A stretch of DNA of 64,000 nucleotides from Ralstonia wenshanensis (GTDB lineage Bacteria; Pseudomonadota; Gammaproteobacteria; Burkholderiales; Burkholderiaceae). Location: the NCBI RefSeq assembly GCF_021173085.1, contig NZ_CP076412.1, positions 1,612,001-1,676,000 of the forward strand, read 5' to 3'. The notes below the pieces were generated by a model, which was not told where the DNA came from, made no database searches, and saw only the letters and a list, made by a program, of their open reading frames with translations. The position numbers and the translations under genes were made by a program. Positions within the stretch are counted from its first letter, which is position 1. Every line of letters starts with the position of its first letter. Positions 18,647 through 28,715 of this stretch are shown here, in pieces.

Positions 18647-20188
18647 ATGAACCAGAGCGCAAAGACGATCCGGCTGGTGCTGGGCGATCAGCTCAACCCG
18701 CAGCATTCGTGGTTTGCGTGTGTGGATCACGACGTGATCTACGTGCTGATGGAGGTGCGGCAAGAAACCGATTACGTGCTGCATCACGCGCAAAAGATCC
18801 TCGCCATCTTTGCAGCCATGCGCGATTTTGCACAGGGGCTGCGAGCCAGCGGCCACCGGGTGCGCTATGTGGCGATCGACGATGAAAGCAACCGCCAGTC
18901 CCTGACCGAGAATCTTGCCGCATTGGCCAGACACTACGGTGCCGAGCGCGTGGAGTGGCAATCCCCCGATGAGTGGCGCTTGGATGCGCAGTTGCGCGAA
19001 TGGGCCCAAACGCAGCCGCTATCCACGTGCGAAGTCGACACAGAACACTTCCTCACGGGCAGGCATGATCTGGCCACCATGTTTGCAGGCCGCAAGCAGT
19101 GGCTGATGGAGCGGTTCTATCGTGAGATGCGCCGCCGCTTCAACGTGCTGCTCGACGACACGGGCGGGCCGGAAAGCGGGCAATGGAATTTTGATCATGA
19201 CAACCGCAAGCCATGGCGCGGCACGCCCCCCGAACCTGCCGACGCGCGCCCCGTACATGACCACCAGGCGTTGTGGCTCACGGTGGAACGCTGCGGTGTG
19301 AAGTCGTTCGGCGACCCGCAGGCCGGTGAGTTTCGGTGGCCCGTGAACCGCACGGAAGCGCTGGCTTGCCTTGACGCATTTATCGAACAGACGCTGCCGC
19401 ATTTTGGCGATTTTGAAGACGCCATGAGCAGCAGCCACCAGCGGCTATTCCACTCGCTGCTGTCGTTTTCCCTCAACGTGAAGATGCTGAATCCGCGCGA
19501 GGTGATCGCCCGCGCAGAGGCAGCGTATCGGCATGGCAGGGCGCCGTTGCCTGCAGTGGAGGGGTTCGTTCGCCAGATACTGGGCTGGAGGGAATATGTA
19601 CGCGGCATCTATTGGGCGCAGATGCCCGGATACGCGTCGTGCAACGTGCTGAATCATGATGCGCCGTTGCCCTCGTGGTTCTGGAGCGGAAAGACGCAGA
19701 TGCGCTGCCTGCAACTGGCGATTGGCCAGTCGCTGCAAACGGCCCACGCCCATCACATTCAGCGCCTCATGGTGATCGGCAACTTCGCCTTGCTGGCGGG
19801 GCTCTCACCCGACGAGGTCCACCGCTGGTATCTCGGTGTGTACATCGACGCATTCGAATGGGTGGAGCTGCCGAATACGGTGGGAATGAGCCAGTGGGCA
19901 GACGGCGGTCGCATTGCCACCAAGCCGTATGTCAGCAGTGCCGCATACCTTTCGCGCATGAGCGACTACTGCAAGGGCTGCCACTACGACAGCAAGCAGC
20001 GTGTCGGAGAGCGCGCCTGCCCTTACAACGCGTTGTACTGGGATTTCTTCGCACGCCATATTGACGTGTTCGGCCGCAATCCGCGCCTGTCCATGGTGTA
20101 TCGGCAACTCGCCAAGATGGAAGCCGAGGAGCGCGATGCCCTGCGCACGCGTGCAGCCCAAGTGCGAGCGCGGCTCGAAACGTTATGA
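18647..20188 (+). CDS. FeS-containing photolyase/cryptochrome (PhrB-like, FeS-BCP)
   Basis: Prokaryotic cryptochrome/(6-4) photolyase-related flavoprotein (513 residues), which uses light to repair UV photoproducts or to signal. Cluster ligands are visible: C354, C442, C445 (CKGC) and C458 (RACPYN). Their spacing (88, 3 and 13 residues) equals that of the four [4Fe-4S] cysteines known in Agrobacterium PhrB. Other family features: N-terminal RLVLGDQLNPQHSWF, GWREYVRGIYW, MVIGNFALLAG and MSQWADGG. Starts 77 bp after the second lipocalin gene; weak ribosome site. Repair activity versus signalling is not decided by sequence. Confidence 0.92.
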   Translation: MNQSAKTIRLVLGDQLNPQHSWFACVDHDVIYVLMEVRQETDYVLHHAQKILAIFAAMRDFAQGLRASGHRVRYVAIDDESNRQSLTENLAALARHYGAERVEWQSPDEWRLDAQLREWAQTQPLSTCEVDTEHFLTGRHDLATMFAGRKQWLMERFYREMRRRFNVLLDDTGGPESGQWNFDHDNRKPWRGTPPEPADARPVHDHQALWLTVERCGVKSFGDPQAGEFRWPVNRTEALACLDAFIEQTLPHFGDFEDAMSSSHQRLFHSLLSFSLNVKMLNPREVIARAEAAYRHGRAPLPAVEGFVRQILGWREYVRGIYWAQMPGYASCNVLNHDAPLPSWFWSGKTQMRCLQLAIGQSLQTAHAHHIQRLMVIGNFALLAGLSPDEVHRWYLGVYIDAFEWVELPNTVGMSQWADGGRIATKPYVSSAAYLSRMSDYCKGCHYDSKQRVGERACPYNALYWDFFARHIDVFGRNPRLSMVYRQLAKMEAEERDALRTRAAQVRARLETL

Positions 20189-20237
20189 CGGATGCGACGG
20201 CCTGCGCGGCTCAACTGCAACCAGGAGACCAAACATC

Positions 20238-21170
20238 GTGCGCATCTTGTTGACTGGCGGCACCGGATTGATCGGGCGTGCGCTTTGCCGCCAGTGGCGT
20301 GCGCAGGGCCACGATCTGGTTGTCTGGAGCCGCTCGCCTGAACGGGTAGCTCGGTTGTGTGCGGGTGCACACGGTGTGGCAACGCTGCGTGAGCTGGATG
20401 GCGCCCCGCCGTTTGATGCGGTCATCAATCTGGCCGGCGCACCGATTGCCGATCGCCCATGGACGGTTCAGCGGCGGAAGGTTCTATGGCGCAGCCGGGT
20501 CGACCTGACACGGGAGCTCGTGGATTGGCTGAGCCGTTGCGATCAACGGCCTCGCGTGCTTGTTTCCGGATCCGCCACCGGTTGGTATGGAGATCGAGGG
20601 CAGGCGCCCCTGGATGAAGACAGCCACCCGGGCGAGCACGACTTTGGCAGTCAACTCTGCGTCGCATGGGAAGACGAAGCCCGCCGCGCGGAGGGGCTGG
20701 GTATGCGCGTCGTATTTCTGCGCACGGCGCCCGTGCTGGCGCGTGACGGCGGCATGTTGCCCAGGCTGCGTCTGCCGTTCAGCATGGGACTTGGCGGACG
20801 GCTCGGCAGTGGCCAGCAGTGGATGCCGTGGATCCATCTTGACGACGTGGTCGGCCTGATCGATTTCCTCTTGCATCGCACCGATTGCCGCGGCGCCTTC
20901 AATGCATGTGCGCCGCATCTTGTCAGAAATGCGGACTTTGCCGGCACGCTGGCGACTACGCTGCGCCGGCCGATGCTCTTGTCTGTTCCCGCGTGGACAT
21001 TGCGCATGGCGCTAGGCGAAATGTCAGTGTTGCTGCTGGGCAGCCAGCACTTGCAACCCAAGAAAGCGATGGAGGCCGGCTATCGATTTCGCTTTCCGCA
21101 TCTGGAAGCGGCATTGGGTTGCCTGTTGGGGCGCGAGAAACATCCCGCTACCCGGCGCCCCGCAGAATGA
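20238..21170 (+). CDS. TIGR01777-family NAD(P)-dependent epimerase
   Basis: Short-chain dehydrogenase-type nucleotide-sugar epimerase-like protein (310 residues), substrate unknown. Motifs: [15 protein letters not shown] at the N-terminus, [26 protein letters not shown], and the family-typical [17 protein letters not shown] and [16 protein letters not shown] at 20238 is taken as start because GGAGA lies 9 nt upstream and the protein begins directly with the first beta strand; the longer frame overlaps the photolyase. Probably in the same transcript as the FeS photolyase. These genes recur beside photolyase genes, but their role there is unknown. Confidence 0.87.
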   Translation: MRILLTGGTGLIGRALCRQWRAQGHDLVVWSRSPERVARLCAGAHGVATLRELDGAPPFDAVINLAGAPIADRPWTVQRRKVLWRSRVDLTRELVDWLSRCDQRPRVLVSGSATGWYGDRGQAPLDEDSHPGEHDFGSQLCVAWEDEARRAEGLGMRVVFLRTAPVLARDGGMLPRLRLPFSMGLGGRLGSGQQWMPWIHLDDVVGLIDFLLHRTDCRGAFNACAPHLVRNADFAGTLATTLRRPMLLSVPAWTLRMALGEMSVLLLGSQHLQPKKAMEAGYRFRFPHLEAALGCLLGREKHPATRRPAE

Positions 21171-21624
21171 CCTGCAGCGGAGGGCATTGCGCCCGCAGCG
21201 CATAGCCGGCTACCGACCCGAGCCCGAAAGCTCTGGGCTGTCTTCGTCAGACCTGCCGCAGGTTGCGCGACGTCACCGCCACCGTGGTGGGGGATGGGGG
21301 ATTCGGCCAACCCCGCAAAGCGGCGTGTTGCGCCAACGAGCGCATCGATGCCGCCCGTTTCGATGTCATACACCCCGCCGTACAGATTCATACGGCCCTG
21401 CTTGAGCATCAGTGCCACAGATGGGTGCGTTGTGCGATCACGTTTTCGCAAACCATCCTAGACATTGCATCCAACGCGCACGGGTGTGCGTATATTTTCC
21501 AGCGCTCTGTCTTGAACTCAACCTGTATGTGCCCGCACTTGATTCATATCTCATCGAGCATGGGCGGCGTTGACCGCTCCCCGTGCGTTTGCCCGGCATT
21601 TTTTTGGCTGCAAGGAGGAAGTCG
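21171..21624. other. Intergenic region before the hydrolase gene
   Basis: About 450 bp without a credible gene; the open frames present have no ribosome site or recognisable protein features. The right third is relatively AT-rich (TATATTTTCC near 21492) and probably holds the promoter of the following alpha/beta hydrolase. No clear terminator stem was found for the upstream genes. Confidence 0.5.
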
Positions 21625-22485
21625 ATGCGTGGCGTAACCCGCCGAGCATGGATGGCAACTGCGTTGGCGAGCCTCGCAGGATGTTCCGCCCTGGACGTGC
21701 TCAACGCAGTGACCAAGTCCGACGCAAGTGTGCCGACGCTGGGTCTGGCCTATGGTCCACACCCGCGCCAGAGATTGGATATCTATCGACCCGTCCGGCC
21801 GATGGAAGGGCCGCCCCGTGCGGTTGTGTTCTTCTACGGCGGGTCGTGGCGCGAGGGAGACCGCAAGGACTACGCATTCGTGGGTGAAGCATTGGCCGCA
21901 ACTGGGGCGATTGCGATGGTTGCCGACTACCGGCTGTATCCGGAAGTGCGCTACCCCGACTTCCTGCTGGACTGCGCAGCCGCCACGGCTTTCGCGCGGC
22001 GGTGGCTGGATCGGCAGGGCCATGCCGGCTCGCGCTTGTTCGTCGCCGGGCATAGCGCGGGCGCCTACAACGCTGCGATGGTGGCGACCGATGGCCGCTG
22101 GCTCGAAGCGCAGGGTCTGCGCATCGAAACGCTATCGGGCTGGATCGGTATGGCCGGCCCCTACAACTTCCTTCCGATTCAAGCAACCGATGTGTTGCCC
22201 GTGTTCAATCATCCGAACGAAACAGCGGATAGCCAGCCGCTGTTCCATGTAAGCCAGGGGTGGCTGCCTCCAGCTTTGCTGCTCACGGGGGAGCACGATG
22301 CGTACGTTGATGTCCGGCGAAATACGTTCTCGCTTGCCGAACGCCTGATGCAGTATCGGCACCCGGTGGAACTCAAGGTCTACCCGCAGCTGGACCATAA
22401 GACACTCGTGGCAGCGCTGGCTTCGCCGCTGCAGTTTCTGGGGCCTGTGCTGTCAGATATGGCGCGCTTCGTGGCCACTGCCTGA
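21625..22485 (+). CDS. Alpha/beta hydrolase lipoprotein (carboxylesterase-like)
   Basis: 286-residue esterase-type hydrolase. Lipobox SLAGC near residue 20 indicates a lipid-anchored export form. Fold motifs: FYGGSWREGDR (oxyanion region, HGG-like), ADYRLYPEVRYPDF, nucleophile GHSAGAYN, acid GEHDAYVD, and a late LDHKTLV histidine, so the catalytic triad is complete. ATG is supported by AAGGAGG. The nearest well-known relatives are kynurenine formamidase/BD-FAE-type esterases, but the lipid anchor suggests a periplasmic ester substrate. Lies between two photolyase genes on the same strand. Confidence 0.85.
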   Translation: MRGVTRRAWMATALASLAGCSALDVLNAVTKSDASVPTLGLAYGPHPRQRLDIYRPVRPMEGPPRAVVFFYGGSWREGDRKDYAFVGEALAATGAIAMVADYRLYPEVRYPDFLLDCAAATAFARRWLDRQGHAGSRLFVAGHSAGAYNAAMVATDGRWLEAQGLRIETLSGWIGMAGPYNFLPIQATDVLPVFNHPNETADSQPLFHVSQGWLPPALLLTGEHDAYVDVRRNTFSLAERLMQYRHPVELKVYPQLDHKTLVAALASPLQFLGPVLSDMARFVATA

Positions 22486-22599
22486 GCGCGCCCGGCGCAG
22501 CTGCACATGATTAGGCGCGAATTGCATCTTCAACGGCGTGCCCCGCTGATTGAATCGGGGATGCGTTGAAAATTCGCGCCCGGCCGGCTATGTCACATG

Positions 22600-22627
22600 T
22601 TGATTGCGGGCCCGTCATCCATATACT
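22600..22627 (+). promoter_or_regulatory. Candidate promoter of the second photolyase gene
   Basis: TTGATT (22600-22605), 16-bp spacer, TATACT (22622-22627), about 42 bp before the start codon. A good sigma-70 type match; not the TTGACG/TTTCAT type seen before the MerR and lipocalin genes. Confidence 0.5.
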
Positions 22628-22669
22628 CGGTCGGGCCGATCAAGCTGCGCTGTCAGTCGCCGAAGATCA

Positions 22670-24220
22670 ATGAACTACACCGTCGTCTGGTTCAAGCGTG
22701 ACTTGCGGGTGCGCGACCATGCCCCGCTTGTCCATGCCGCCCGCCAGGGAAAGGTCCTGTGTCTGTACGTCATCGAGCCCAGCCTTTGGGCTCAGCCGGA
22801 CGCCGCATCGCAGCACTATTTCTTTATCCAGGAATGTTTGCGGGATCTCTCGCAACAGTTGCGTGCGTGCGGCGCACGGTTGCAGGTGGCCGTGGGCGAA
22901 GTGACAGAAGTGTTGGCGCGGCTGCATGCAGCGGCGCCTTTCAGCCACCTGGTGTCTCACGAAGAGACGGGCAATGGTCATACATTCGCGCGCGACAAAG
23001 CCGTCGCCCGTTGGTGCCTTGATCACGGTGTTAACTGGCGCGAGTGGCCCCAGCATGGGGTGGTGCGGCGCCTGCCGACCCGGGACGTCTGGCACGACCG
23101 CTGGGCCGAACACATGTACGCGCCGTGCGTGGCCGCGCCAGAAGCGGGCAGCTTGAGTGATCTTGCCCTGCCATGGAAGACGATGGATTGGCCTGGGTGC
23201 GAGGCTCTTGGCTTGGATGCTTCTTCGCCACCGCGCCGCCAGCGCGGCGGACGAGCGCGCGGCGCAGAGGTACTGCGCGAATTCCTGTCCGAGCGAAGCC
23301 GCCACTATCGAGGCGGAATCTCCTCACCTTTGACGGCGCCAAGCGCGTGCTCGCGACTTTCCCCTTACTTGGCATACGGATGCCTGAGCATGCGTGAAGT
23401 GGTGCAGGGCACCGAGCAACGCCTGCTCCAGCTCAAGGGCAACGCAGACGACGATGCGGTGTGGCAGCGTAAGGGGCTGTCTGCGTTTGTCAGTCGCCTG
23501 CATTGGCATTGCCACTTCATCCAGAAACTGGAATCTGAACCCGCCATCGAGTTCTGCAATCTGCACCGCGGCTACGACGGCCTGCGCGAAGCGGGATGGA
23601 ACGCGGCGCACTTTGCTGCTCTGATAGCTGGGCGCACCGGCTGGCCGATGGTGGATGCCTGTGTGGCCATGCTGAGAGAAACCGGTTGGATCAACTTTCG
23701 CATGCGGGCCATGCTTGTCTCCGTTGCTTCCTACCCGTTATGGCTGCACTGGCGGCCGGTGGGCCTTTGGCTGGCCCGGCAGTTCATCGATTACGAGCCG
23801 GGAATCCACTGGAGCCAGATGCAGATGCAAGCCGGCACCACCGGCATCAACACCACGCGGGTCTACAACCCCATCAAACAGGCGCAGGATCAAGACCCCC
23901 ATGGCCGTTTTGTCAGGCGCTGGCTGCCAGCGCTGCGTCGCGTGCCCGATGCATGGCTCCTGCAGCCGTGGCGCATGCCTCCCGATGTGCAGGCCCGCTG
24001 TGGCGTGCGGGTTGGGGAGGACATCCCCGTTCCGCTGGTCGATCTTGAGGCGGCTACGCGGCAGGCCAAGACGCGCGTGTATGCGCTGCGCGCCCGGCCG
24101 GAGGTTCGGGCCGCCAATGACGTTATCGTGAAGAGGCACGCCTCCCGCTCGCGCCGGGACCGTGTTGACACCCCCGGCGGGAAAGGGGCCACGTACTCGC
24201 AGCTCAGTCTCGACTTTTGA
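22670..24220 (+). CDS. phr: Photolyase/cryptochrome family protein
   Basis: 516-residue flavoprotein of the photolyase superfamily. N-terminal antenna domain: [18 protein letters not shown]. Catalytic FAD domain: [58 protein letters not shown] and a late [17 protein letters not shown], which resembles photolyases that accept FAD in the U-shaped form. The ATG is chosen where the first beta strand begins; the extension upstream is basic and crosses the promoter. It begins a three-gene unit with DUF2256 and a DASH cryptochrome. Whether the lesion is CPD or another cannot be read directly. Confidence 0.9.
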   Translation: MNYTVVWFKRDLRVRDHAPLVHAARQGKVLCLYVIEPSLWAQPDAASQHYFFIQECLRDLSQQLRACGARLQVAVGEVTEVLARLHAAAPFSHLVSHEETGNGHTFARDKAVARWCLDHGVNWREWPQHGVVRRLPTRDVWHDRWAEHMYAPCVAAPEAGSLSDLALPWKTMDWPGCEALGLDASSPPRRQRGGRARGAEVLREFLSERSRHYRGGISSPLTAPSACSRLSPYLAYGCLSMREVVQGTEQRLLQLKGNADDDAVWQRKGLSAFVSRLHWHCHFIQKLESEPAIEFCNLHRGYDGLREAGWNAAHFAALIAGRTGWPMVDACVAMLRETGWINFRMRAMLVSVASYPLWLHWRPVGLWLARQFIDYEPGIHWSQMQMQAGTTGINTTRVYNPIKQAQDQDPHGRFVRRWLPALRRVPDAWLLQPWRMPPDVQARCGVRVGEDIPVPLVDLEAATRQAKTRVYALRARPEVRAANDVIVKRHASRSRRDRVDTPGGKGATYSQLSLDF

Positions 24221-24228
24221 ATCCGTCG

Positions 24229-24393
24229 ATGCACAAGAAGCTGAATCTGCCGAGCAAGCACTGCGTGCACTGCGGCTTGCCGTTCACGTGGCGCAAGAAG
24301 TGGGCAAGGGACTGGGATGCGGTCAAGTACTGCTCCGAGCGTTGCCGCAAAGATGCCAAGCAAGGCAAGGCACGCGATGGAGAAGCGCGTTGA
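24229..24393 (+). CDS. DUF2256 small zinc-ribbon protein
   Basis: A 54-residue protein between two photolyase genes. It has CVHCG and YCSERCRKD, giving a CxxC-(20)-CxxxC pattern that should bind one zinc, with a basic tryptophan-rich middle ([14 protein letters not shown]). This is the DUF2256 family, which frequently lies beside photolyase/cryptochrome genes and has no known function. It begins 8 bp after the photolyase stop and its TGA overlaps the TTG start of the following gene, so all three are probably translated from one message. Confidence 0.85.
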   Translation: MHKKLNLPSKHCVHCGLPFTWRKKWARDWDAVKYCSERCRKDAKQGKARDGEAR

Positions 24394-25697
24394 GTACCGT
24401 CCTGTTCTGGTTTCGCAACGATCTACGGCTGCATGATCAGCGGGCACTGCGTGCAGCGTGCGAGAGCGGGGCCGGGCACCTCGTACCGGTGTACTGCCAT
24501 GCCGACTACGACGAGCCGACGCCCTGGGGTTTCGCACGCGTGGGCGTGCACCGTCGGGCCGTGCTTGCGGCAGCTGTCCGGGATCTGAGGCGCCAGTTGG
24601 CCGATCTCGGCCATCCGCTGGTCGAGTGCTGCGGCCCGCCAGGAAAGGTCCTGCCCGCATTGGCGCATGCTATGGGTGCCACGACCGTGTTTTGCGAAGA
24701 CATCGCCGCACCATACGAGCAGGCGGAAGTGGCCGAACTGCGAAGTGCGGGACTGCATGTGCACACCGTCTGGCAGAGCAGTCTGATTGATCCGCTTGGC
24801 CTGCCTTGGCCCGTTCAATCGCTGCCGCGAGTGTTTACAACATTCAGGCAAGCGATCGAGCAAGCGCGGATCGAACCGTCGCAGCCTCTGACTCCGCCGG
24901 CCTACCTTCCGCCACAGCCGCCTGGTCTCGTCTTTCCGCCTGGCCTGGTGCGTGTGCCTGCTTCCGATGCAGCCGAAGTGTCGGCGGCGGATTCGCGCTC
25001 GTCGTTTCCGTATGGCAGGCCGGAGTTTGATGGAGGTGAGAGGGCGGGCCTTCAGCACCTTGCCAATTACCTGCAGCGCAAGCTGCCTCATACGTACAAG
25101 GACACACGCAACGCCTTGGCGGGGCTGGACTTCTCAAGCAAGTGGTCTGCGTGGCTGGCCTGCGGCGCGTTGTCGCCGCGGCGCGTGGTGGCGGAGCTGC
25201 GGCAGTTCGAACAGTTGCACGGCAAGAGTGACGGCAGCTATTGGCTGTGGTTCGAGTTGCTATGGCGAGACTACTTTCGCTTCCTGCATCTTCAGCATGG
25301 CGCGCGACTCTACCGCGCACGCGGGCTCTCCGATCAACCGCAGCATGCCGGGCGCCTCGATGCCCAGGGTTTCGAGCGCTGGCGTCGTGCATCGACTGGG
25401 GAACCGCTTGTCGATGCGGCGATGCGCGAACTTGAGGCCACCGGGTACCTTAGCAACAGGCTCAGGCAGGTGGTCGCCAGCTACCTCGTGCATGACCTGA
25501 ATGGCGACTGGCGCGCAGGTGCCGCGTGGTTCGAATCGCAACTCGTGGACTACGACGTCTACAGCAATCAGGGCAATTGGTTGTATATCGCGGGGCGCGG
25601 CACAGACCCACGTGGCGGCAGGCGATTCAACACCCGGAAGCAAGCCTCCGAATACGACCCCGAAGGGGCTTATCTGCGCCTATGGGCGGCGCGATAG
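24390..25697 (+). CDS. DASH-family cryptochrome/photolyase
   Basis: 435-residue flavoprotein of the cryptochrome-DASH group, which repairs CPDs in single-stranded or loop DNA in characterised members. Motifs: [19 protein letters not shown] at the N-terminus, [72 protein letters not shown], and the DASH-typical end [23 protein letters not shown] is taken as start since it overlaps the DUF2256 stop and places the first beta strand at residue 2; no ATG fits. Third photolyase-family gene of the island. Converges with sdhB. Confidence 0.9.
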   Translation: MSTVLFWFRNDLRLHDQRALRAACESGAGHLVPVYCHADYDEPTPWGFARVGVHRRAVLAAAVRDLRRQLADLGHPLVECCGPPGKVLPALAHAMGATTVFCEDIAAPYEQAEVAELRSAGLHVHTVWQSSLIDPLGLPWPVQSLPRVFTTFRQAIEQARIEPSQPLTPPAYLPPQPPGLVFPPGLVRVPASDAAEVSAADSRSSFPYGRPEFDGGERAGLQHLANYLQRKLPHTYKDTRNALAGLDFSSKWSAWLACGALSPRRVVAELRQFEQLHGKSDGSYWLWFELLWRDYFRFLHLQHGARLYRARGLSDQPQHAGRLDAQGFERWRRASTGEPLVDAAMRELEATGYLSNRLRQVVASYLVHDLNGDWRAGAAWFESQLVDYDVYSNQGNWLYIAGRGTDPRGGRRFNTRKQASEYDPEGAYLRLWAAR

Positions 25698-25802
25698 TTC
25701 TCCCGCTAGCTGCCGCTGGAGGGCGGCTGAACGGCGCGCCGGAAAAAGGCTGAAGGCAACTTGGGCGCCGTGGCGCTTGTGCGCGAGCACTGGTGTTTGA
25801 GA

Positions 25803-25826
25803 GTGGCTCAGATGAGTCTGAACCAC
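25803..25826 (-). terminator. Stem-loop between cry-DASH and sdhB
   Basis: GTGGCTCAGA and TCTGAACCAC pair over 10 bp with one mismatch around a TGAG loop, 8 bp beyond the sdhB stop. No strong U-tract on either strand. It could serve the convergent sdh and photolyase transcripts. Confidence 0.45.
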
Positions 25827-25833
25827 TGCGCGC

Positions 25834-26535
25834 TTACACCGCGCGGCGCACCATCAATTCCTTGATCTTGCCGATGGCCTTGGTCGGGTTCAGACCCTTC
25901 GGGCACACATCGACGCAGTTCATGATGGTGTGGCAGCGGAAGAGGCGGTACGGATCTTCCAGGTTGTCCAGACGCTCGCTGGTGGCCTGATCGCGGCTGT
26001 CGGCGATGAAACGATACGCCTGCAGCAGACCAGCCGGGCCAACGAACTTGTCCGGGTTCCACCAGAACGACGGGCACGACGTCGAGCAGCTCGCGCACAG
26101 AATGCACTCGTACAGGCCGTCGAGCTCTTCACGCTCTTCCGGCGACTGCAGGCGCTCCTTCTCGGGCGGCGGCTCGTCGTTGATCAGGTACGGCTTGATC
26201 GAGTGGTACTGGTTGAAGAACTGCGTCATGTCCACGATCAGGTCGCGCACCACGGGCAGCCCCGGCAGCGGGCGCAGCACGATCTTCTCGGGCAGCTCAC
26301 GCATGTTGGTCAGGCACGCCAGACCATTCTTGCCGTTGATGTTCATGGCGTCCGAGCCGCACACGCCTTCACGGCACGAGCGACGGAATGCGATCGACTC
26401 GTCCAGCTTCTTGAGCTTGACCAGCGCGTCGAGCAGCATGCGCTCGTGACCGTCGAGCTCAACCTCGTAGGTCTGCATGCGGGGCGCTGCGTCCTTGTCC
26501 GGATCGTAGCGATAGACTTCAAAAATACGCTTCAT
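25834..26535 (-). CDS. sdhB: Succinate dehydrogenase iron-sulfur subunit
   Basis: Electron-transfer subunit of complex II (233 residues), passing electrons from SdhA flavin to the quinone site. All three cluster motifs are present: [2Fe-2S] [12 protein letters not shown] plus the downstream C of GLAC (residues about 57-77), [4Fe-4S] [12 protein letters not shown] (about 147-158), and [3Fe-4S] [17 protein letters not shown] (about 204-220). Peripheral, cytoplasmic face of the inner membrane. Last gene of sdhCDAB. It is not followed by sdhE and gltA as in the usual Burkholderiales cluster. Confidence 0.96.
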   Translation of the reverse strand: MKRIFEVYRYDPDKDAAPRMQTYEVELDGHERMLLDALVKLKKLDESIAFRRSCREGVCGSDAMNINGKNGLACLTNMRELPEKIVLRPLPGLPVVRDLIVDMTQFFNQYHSIKPYLINDEPPPEKERLQSPEEREELDGLYECILCASCSTSCPSFWWNPDKFVGPAGLLQAYRFIADSRDQATSERLDNLEDPYRLFRCHTIMNCVDVCPKGLNPTKAIGKIKELMVRRAV

Positions 26536-26557
26536 TTTTGTGGGCCCTTCTTATCCG

Positions 26558-28336
26558 TTAGAACGTACGCGCCTTGGGCGGCACCGATTCCACCGACAGC
26601 GGCTTCAACTGCACGGGCTTGTAGTCGAGGCGGTTGCCTTCGCTGTACCACAGCGAGTGCTTCATCCAGTTTTCGTCGTCGCGATTCGGGAAGTCGCTGT
26701 GTGCGTGGGCACCGCGCGATTCCTTGCGGGCGGCGGCCGACACCATCGTCGCCTTGGCCACTTCCACCAGGTTGGCCACTTCCAGCGCTTCAACGCGCGC
26801 GGTGTTGAACACCTTGGACTTGTCCTTCAGGTGGATGCTGCCAGCGCGCTCGGCCACTTCCAGGATGCGCTCGACGCCTTCATCCATCAGCTTCTGCGTA
26901 CGGAACACGCCGGCGTGCGACTGCATGTTGCGGCGGATGTCATTGGCAACGTCCTGCGCGTACTCGCCGGAGCTGGACGAATCGAGCTTGGCCAGACGCG
27001 ACAGTGCGCGGTCCGCTGCATCGGCCGGCAACGGCTTGTGCTCGCGGTTCTTCAGGTTCTGCGCAATGATGTGGTTGCCCGCCGAACGGCCGAACACCAC
27101 CAGGTCGAGCAGCGAGTTCGTGCCCAGGCGGTTGGCGCCGTGCACCGACACGCACGAGCATTCGCCGATCGCGTAGAAGCCGTTGATGACCTCGTTCGGG
27201 TTGCCGTTCTTCGGCACCACGACCTGGCCGTGATAGTTCGTCGGAATGCCACCCATCTGGTAGTGGATGGTCGGCACCACCGGAATCGGTTCCTTGATGG
27301 CATCGACGTTGGCGAACTTCAGGCCGATCTCGCGGATCGACGGCAGGCGCTTCATGATGGTCTCGGCACCGACGTGGGTCAGGTCGAGCAGCACGTAGTC
27401 GCCGTTCGGGCCGCAGCCACGGCCTTCCTTGATTTCCTGGTCCATCGAGCGCGACACGAAGTCACGCGGCGCCAGATCCTTCAGCGTCGGGGCATAGCGC
27501 TCCATGAAGCGCTCGCCATCCTTGTTACGCAGGATGCCGCCTTCGCCACGCACGCCTTCCGTGATCAGCACGCCCGCACCGGCCACGCCGGTCGGGTGGA
27601 ACTGCCAGAATTCCATGTCTTCCAGCGGGACGCCTGCGCGCGCTGCCATGCCCAGGCCGTCACCGGTGTTGATGAAGGCATTGGTGGACGCTGCGTAGAT
27701 CCGGCCTGCACCGCCCGTGGCGAACAGCGTCGTCTTCGCTTCGAGGATGTAGACCTCGCCGGTTTCCATTTCCAGCGCCGTCACACCCAGCACGTCGCCG
27801 TCCTGGTCGCGGATCAGGTCCAGCGCCATCCATTCGACGAAGAAGTGGGTCTTGGCACGCACGTTACGCTGATACAGCGTGTGCAGCAGCGCGTGGCCGG
27901 TACGGTCAGCCGCGGCGCAGGCACGCTGCACGGGCTTCTCGCCGTAGTTCGACGTGTGGCCGCCGAACGGGCGCTGGTAGATGGTGCCGTCGGCGTTGCG
28001 GTCGAACGGCATGCCGAAGTGTTCCAGCTCATACACCACGTTTGGTGCCTGGCGGCACATGAACTCGATCGCGTCCTGGTCGCCGAGCCAGTCGGAGCCC
28101 TTGACGGTGTCGTAGAAGTGATAGTGCCAGTTGTCTTCGCTCATGTTGCCCAGCGAAGCACCGATACCACCCTGCGCCGCCACGGTGTGCGAGCGGGTGG
28201 GGAAAACCTTGGACAGCACGGCCACGGAGAGGCCGGCTTCTGCCAGCTGCAGCGATGCGCGCATGCCCGAACCGCCCGCACCGACGATCACCACGTCGAA
28301 TTTGCGGCGCGGCAGCCCAGTCTTGACTGCGACCAT
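26558..28336 (-). CDS. sdhA: Succinate dehydrogenase flavoprotein subunit
   Basis: Catalytic subunit of complex II (592 residues): oxidises succinate to fumarate with covalently bound FAD. Seen: FAD-binding VIVGAGGSGMRASLQL (13-28), the flavinylation histidine in TRSHTVAAQGG, HTLYQRNVRAKTHFF, catalytic-region GVRGEGGILRNKDGERF, SRSMDQEIKEGRG, and the C-terminal GAHAHSDFPNRDDENW. Full length with no interruption. Separated by only 3 bp from sdhD and 22 bp from sdhB. A very long open frame on the opposite strand here is a GC-rich shadow and not a gene. Confidence 0.97.
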   Translation of the reverse strand: MVAVKTGLPRRKFDVVIVGAGGSGMRASLQLAEAGLSVAVLSKVFPTRSHTVAAQGGIGASLGNMSEDNWHYHFYDTVKGSDWLGDQDAIEFMCRQAPNVVYELEHFGMPFDRNADGTIYQRPFGGHTSNYGEKPVQRACAAADRTGHALLHTLYQRNVRAKTHFFVEWMALDLIRDQDGDVLGVTALEMETGEVYILEAKTTLFATGGAGRIYAASTNAFINTGDGLGMAARAGVPLEDMEFWQFHPTGVAGAGVLITEGVRGEGGILRNKDGERFMERYAPTLKDLAPRDFVSRSMDQEIKEGRGCGPNGDYVLLDLTHVGAETIMKRLPSIREIGLKFANVDAIKEPIPVVPTIHYQMGGIPTNYHGQVVVPKNGNPNEVINGFYAIGECSCVSVHGANRLGTNSLLDLVVFGRSAGNHIIAQNLKNREHKPLPADAADRALSRLAKLDSSSSGEYAQDVANDIRRNMQSHAGVFRTQKLMDEGVERILEVAERAGSIHLKDKSKVFNTARVEALEVANLVEVAKATMVSAAARKESRGAHAHSDFPNRDDENWMKHSLWYSEGNRLDYKPVQLKPLSVESVPPKARTF

Positions 28337-28339
28337 GTC

Positions 28340-28705
28340 TTAAACCCTCCAGAGAATCTGAGCTGCGTAGCCCGCGCAACCGACGAGCCACAGAATCGTC
28401 AACACTTGCAGCGTCAAACGCACTGCCACGGGCTTCACGTAGTCCATCCAGATGTCACGCACACCGATCCAGGCGTGATACGTGAGCGACACGAACGCCA
28501 GGAACGTCAGCATCTTCATCCACTGGTTGGAGAACAGCCCCGCCCAGCTTTGGTAAGACGTGTCTTTGGAGAGCAGGAACGCAGCCAGCAGCACGACGGT
28601 GTAGACCGCCATGATCACGGCGGTGACGCGCTGCGCGAGGAAGTCCTTCAGGCCGTAGTGCGCGCCGACAACGAGGCGCTTGGGACCAATATTGTTTTGT
28701 GCCAT
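28340..28705 (-). CDS. sdhD: Succinate dehydrogenase membrane anchor subunit
   Basis: 121-residue integral membrane subunit with three hydrophobic helices. The N-terminal RLVVGAHYGLKDFLAQRVTAV and the heme/quinone-site segment YHAWIGVRDIWMDYVK (about 88-103) are typical of SdhD. Together with SdhC it binds heme b and reduces ubiquinone. Ten base pairs separate it from sdhC and 3 bp from sdhA. Confidence 0.94.
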   Translation of the reverse strand: MAQNNIGPKRLVVGAHYGLKDFLAQRVTAVIMAVYTVVLLAAFLLSKDTSYQSWAGLFSNQWMKMLTFLAFVSLTYHAWIGVRDIWMDYVKPVAVRLTLQVLTILWLVGCAGYAAQILWRV

Positions 28706-28715
28706 TGCGGATTCC

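Noticed and set aside
20001-20237. Longer N-terminus for the TIGR01777 epimerase
   Set aside because: It overlaps the photolyase in another frame and lacks family similarity; the GTG at 20238 has GGAGA upstream.
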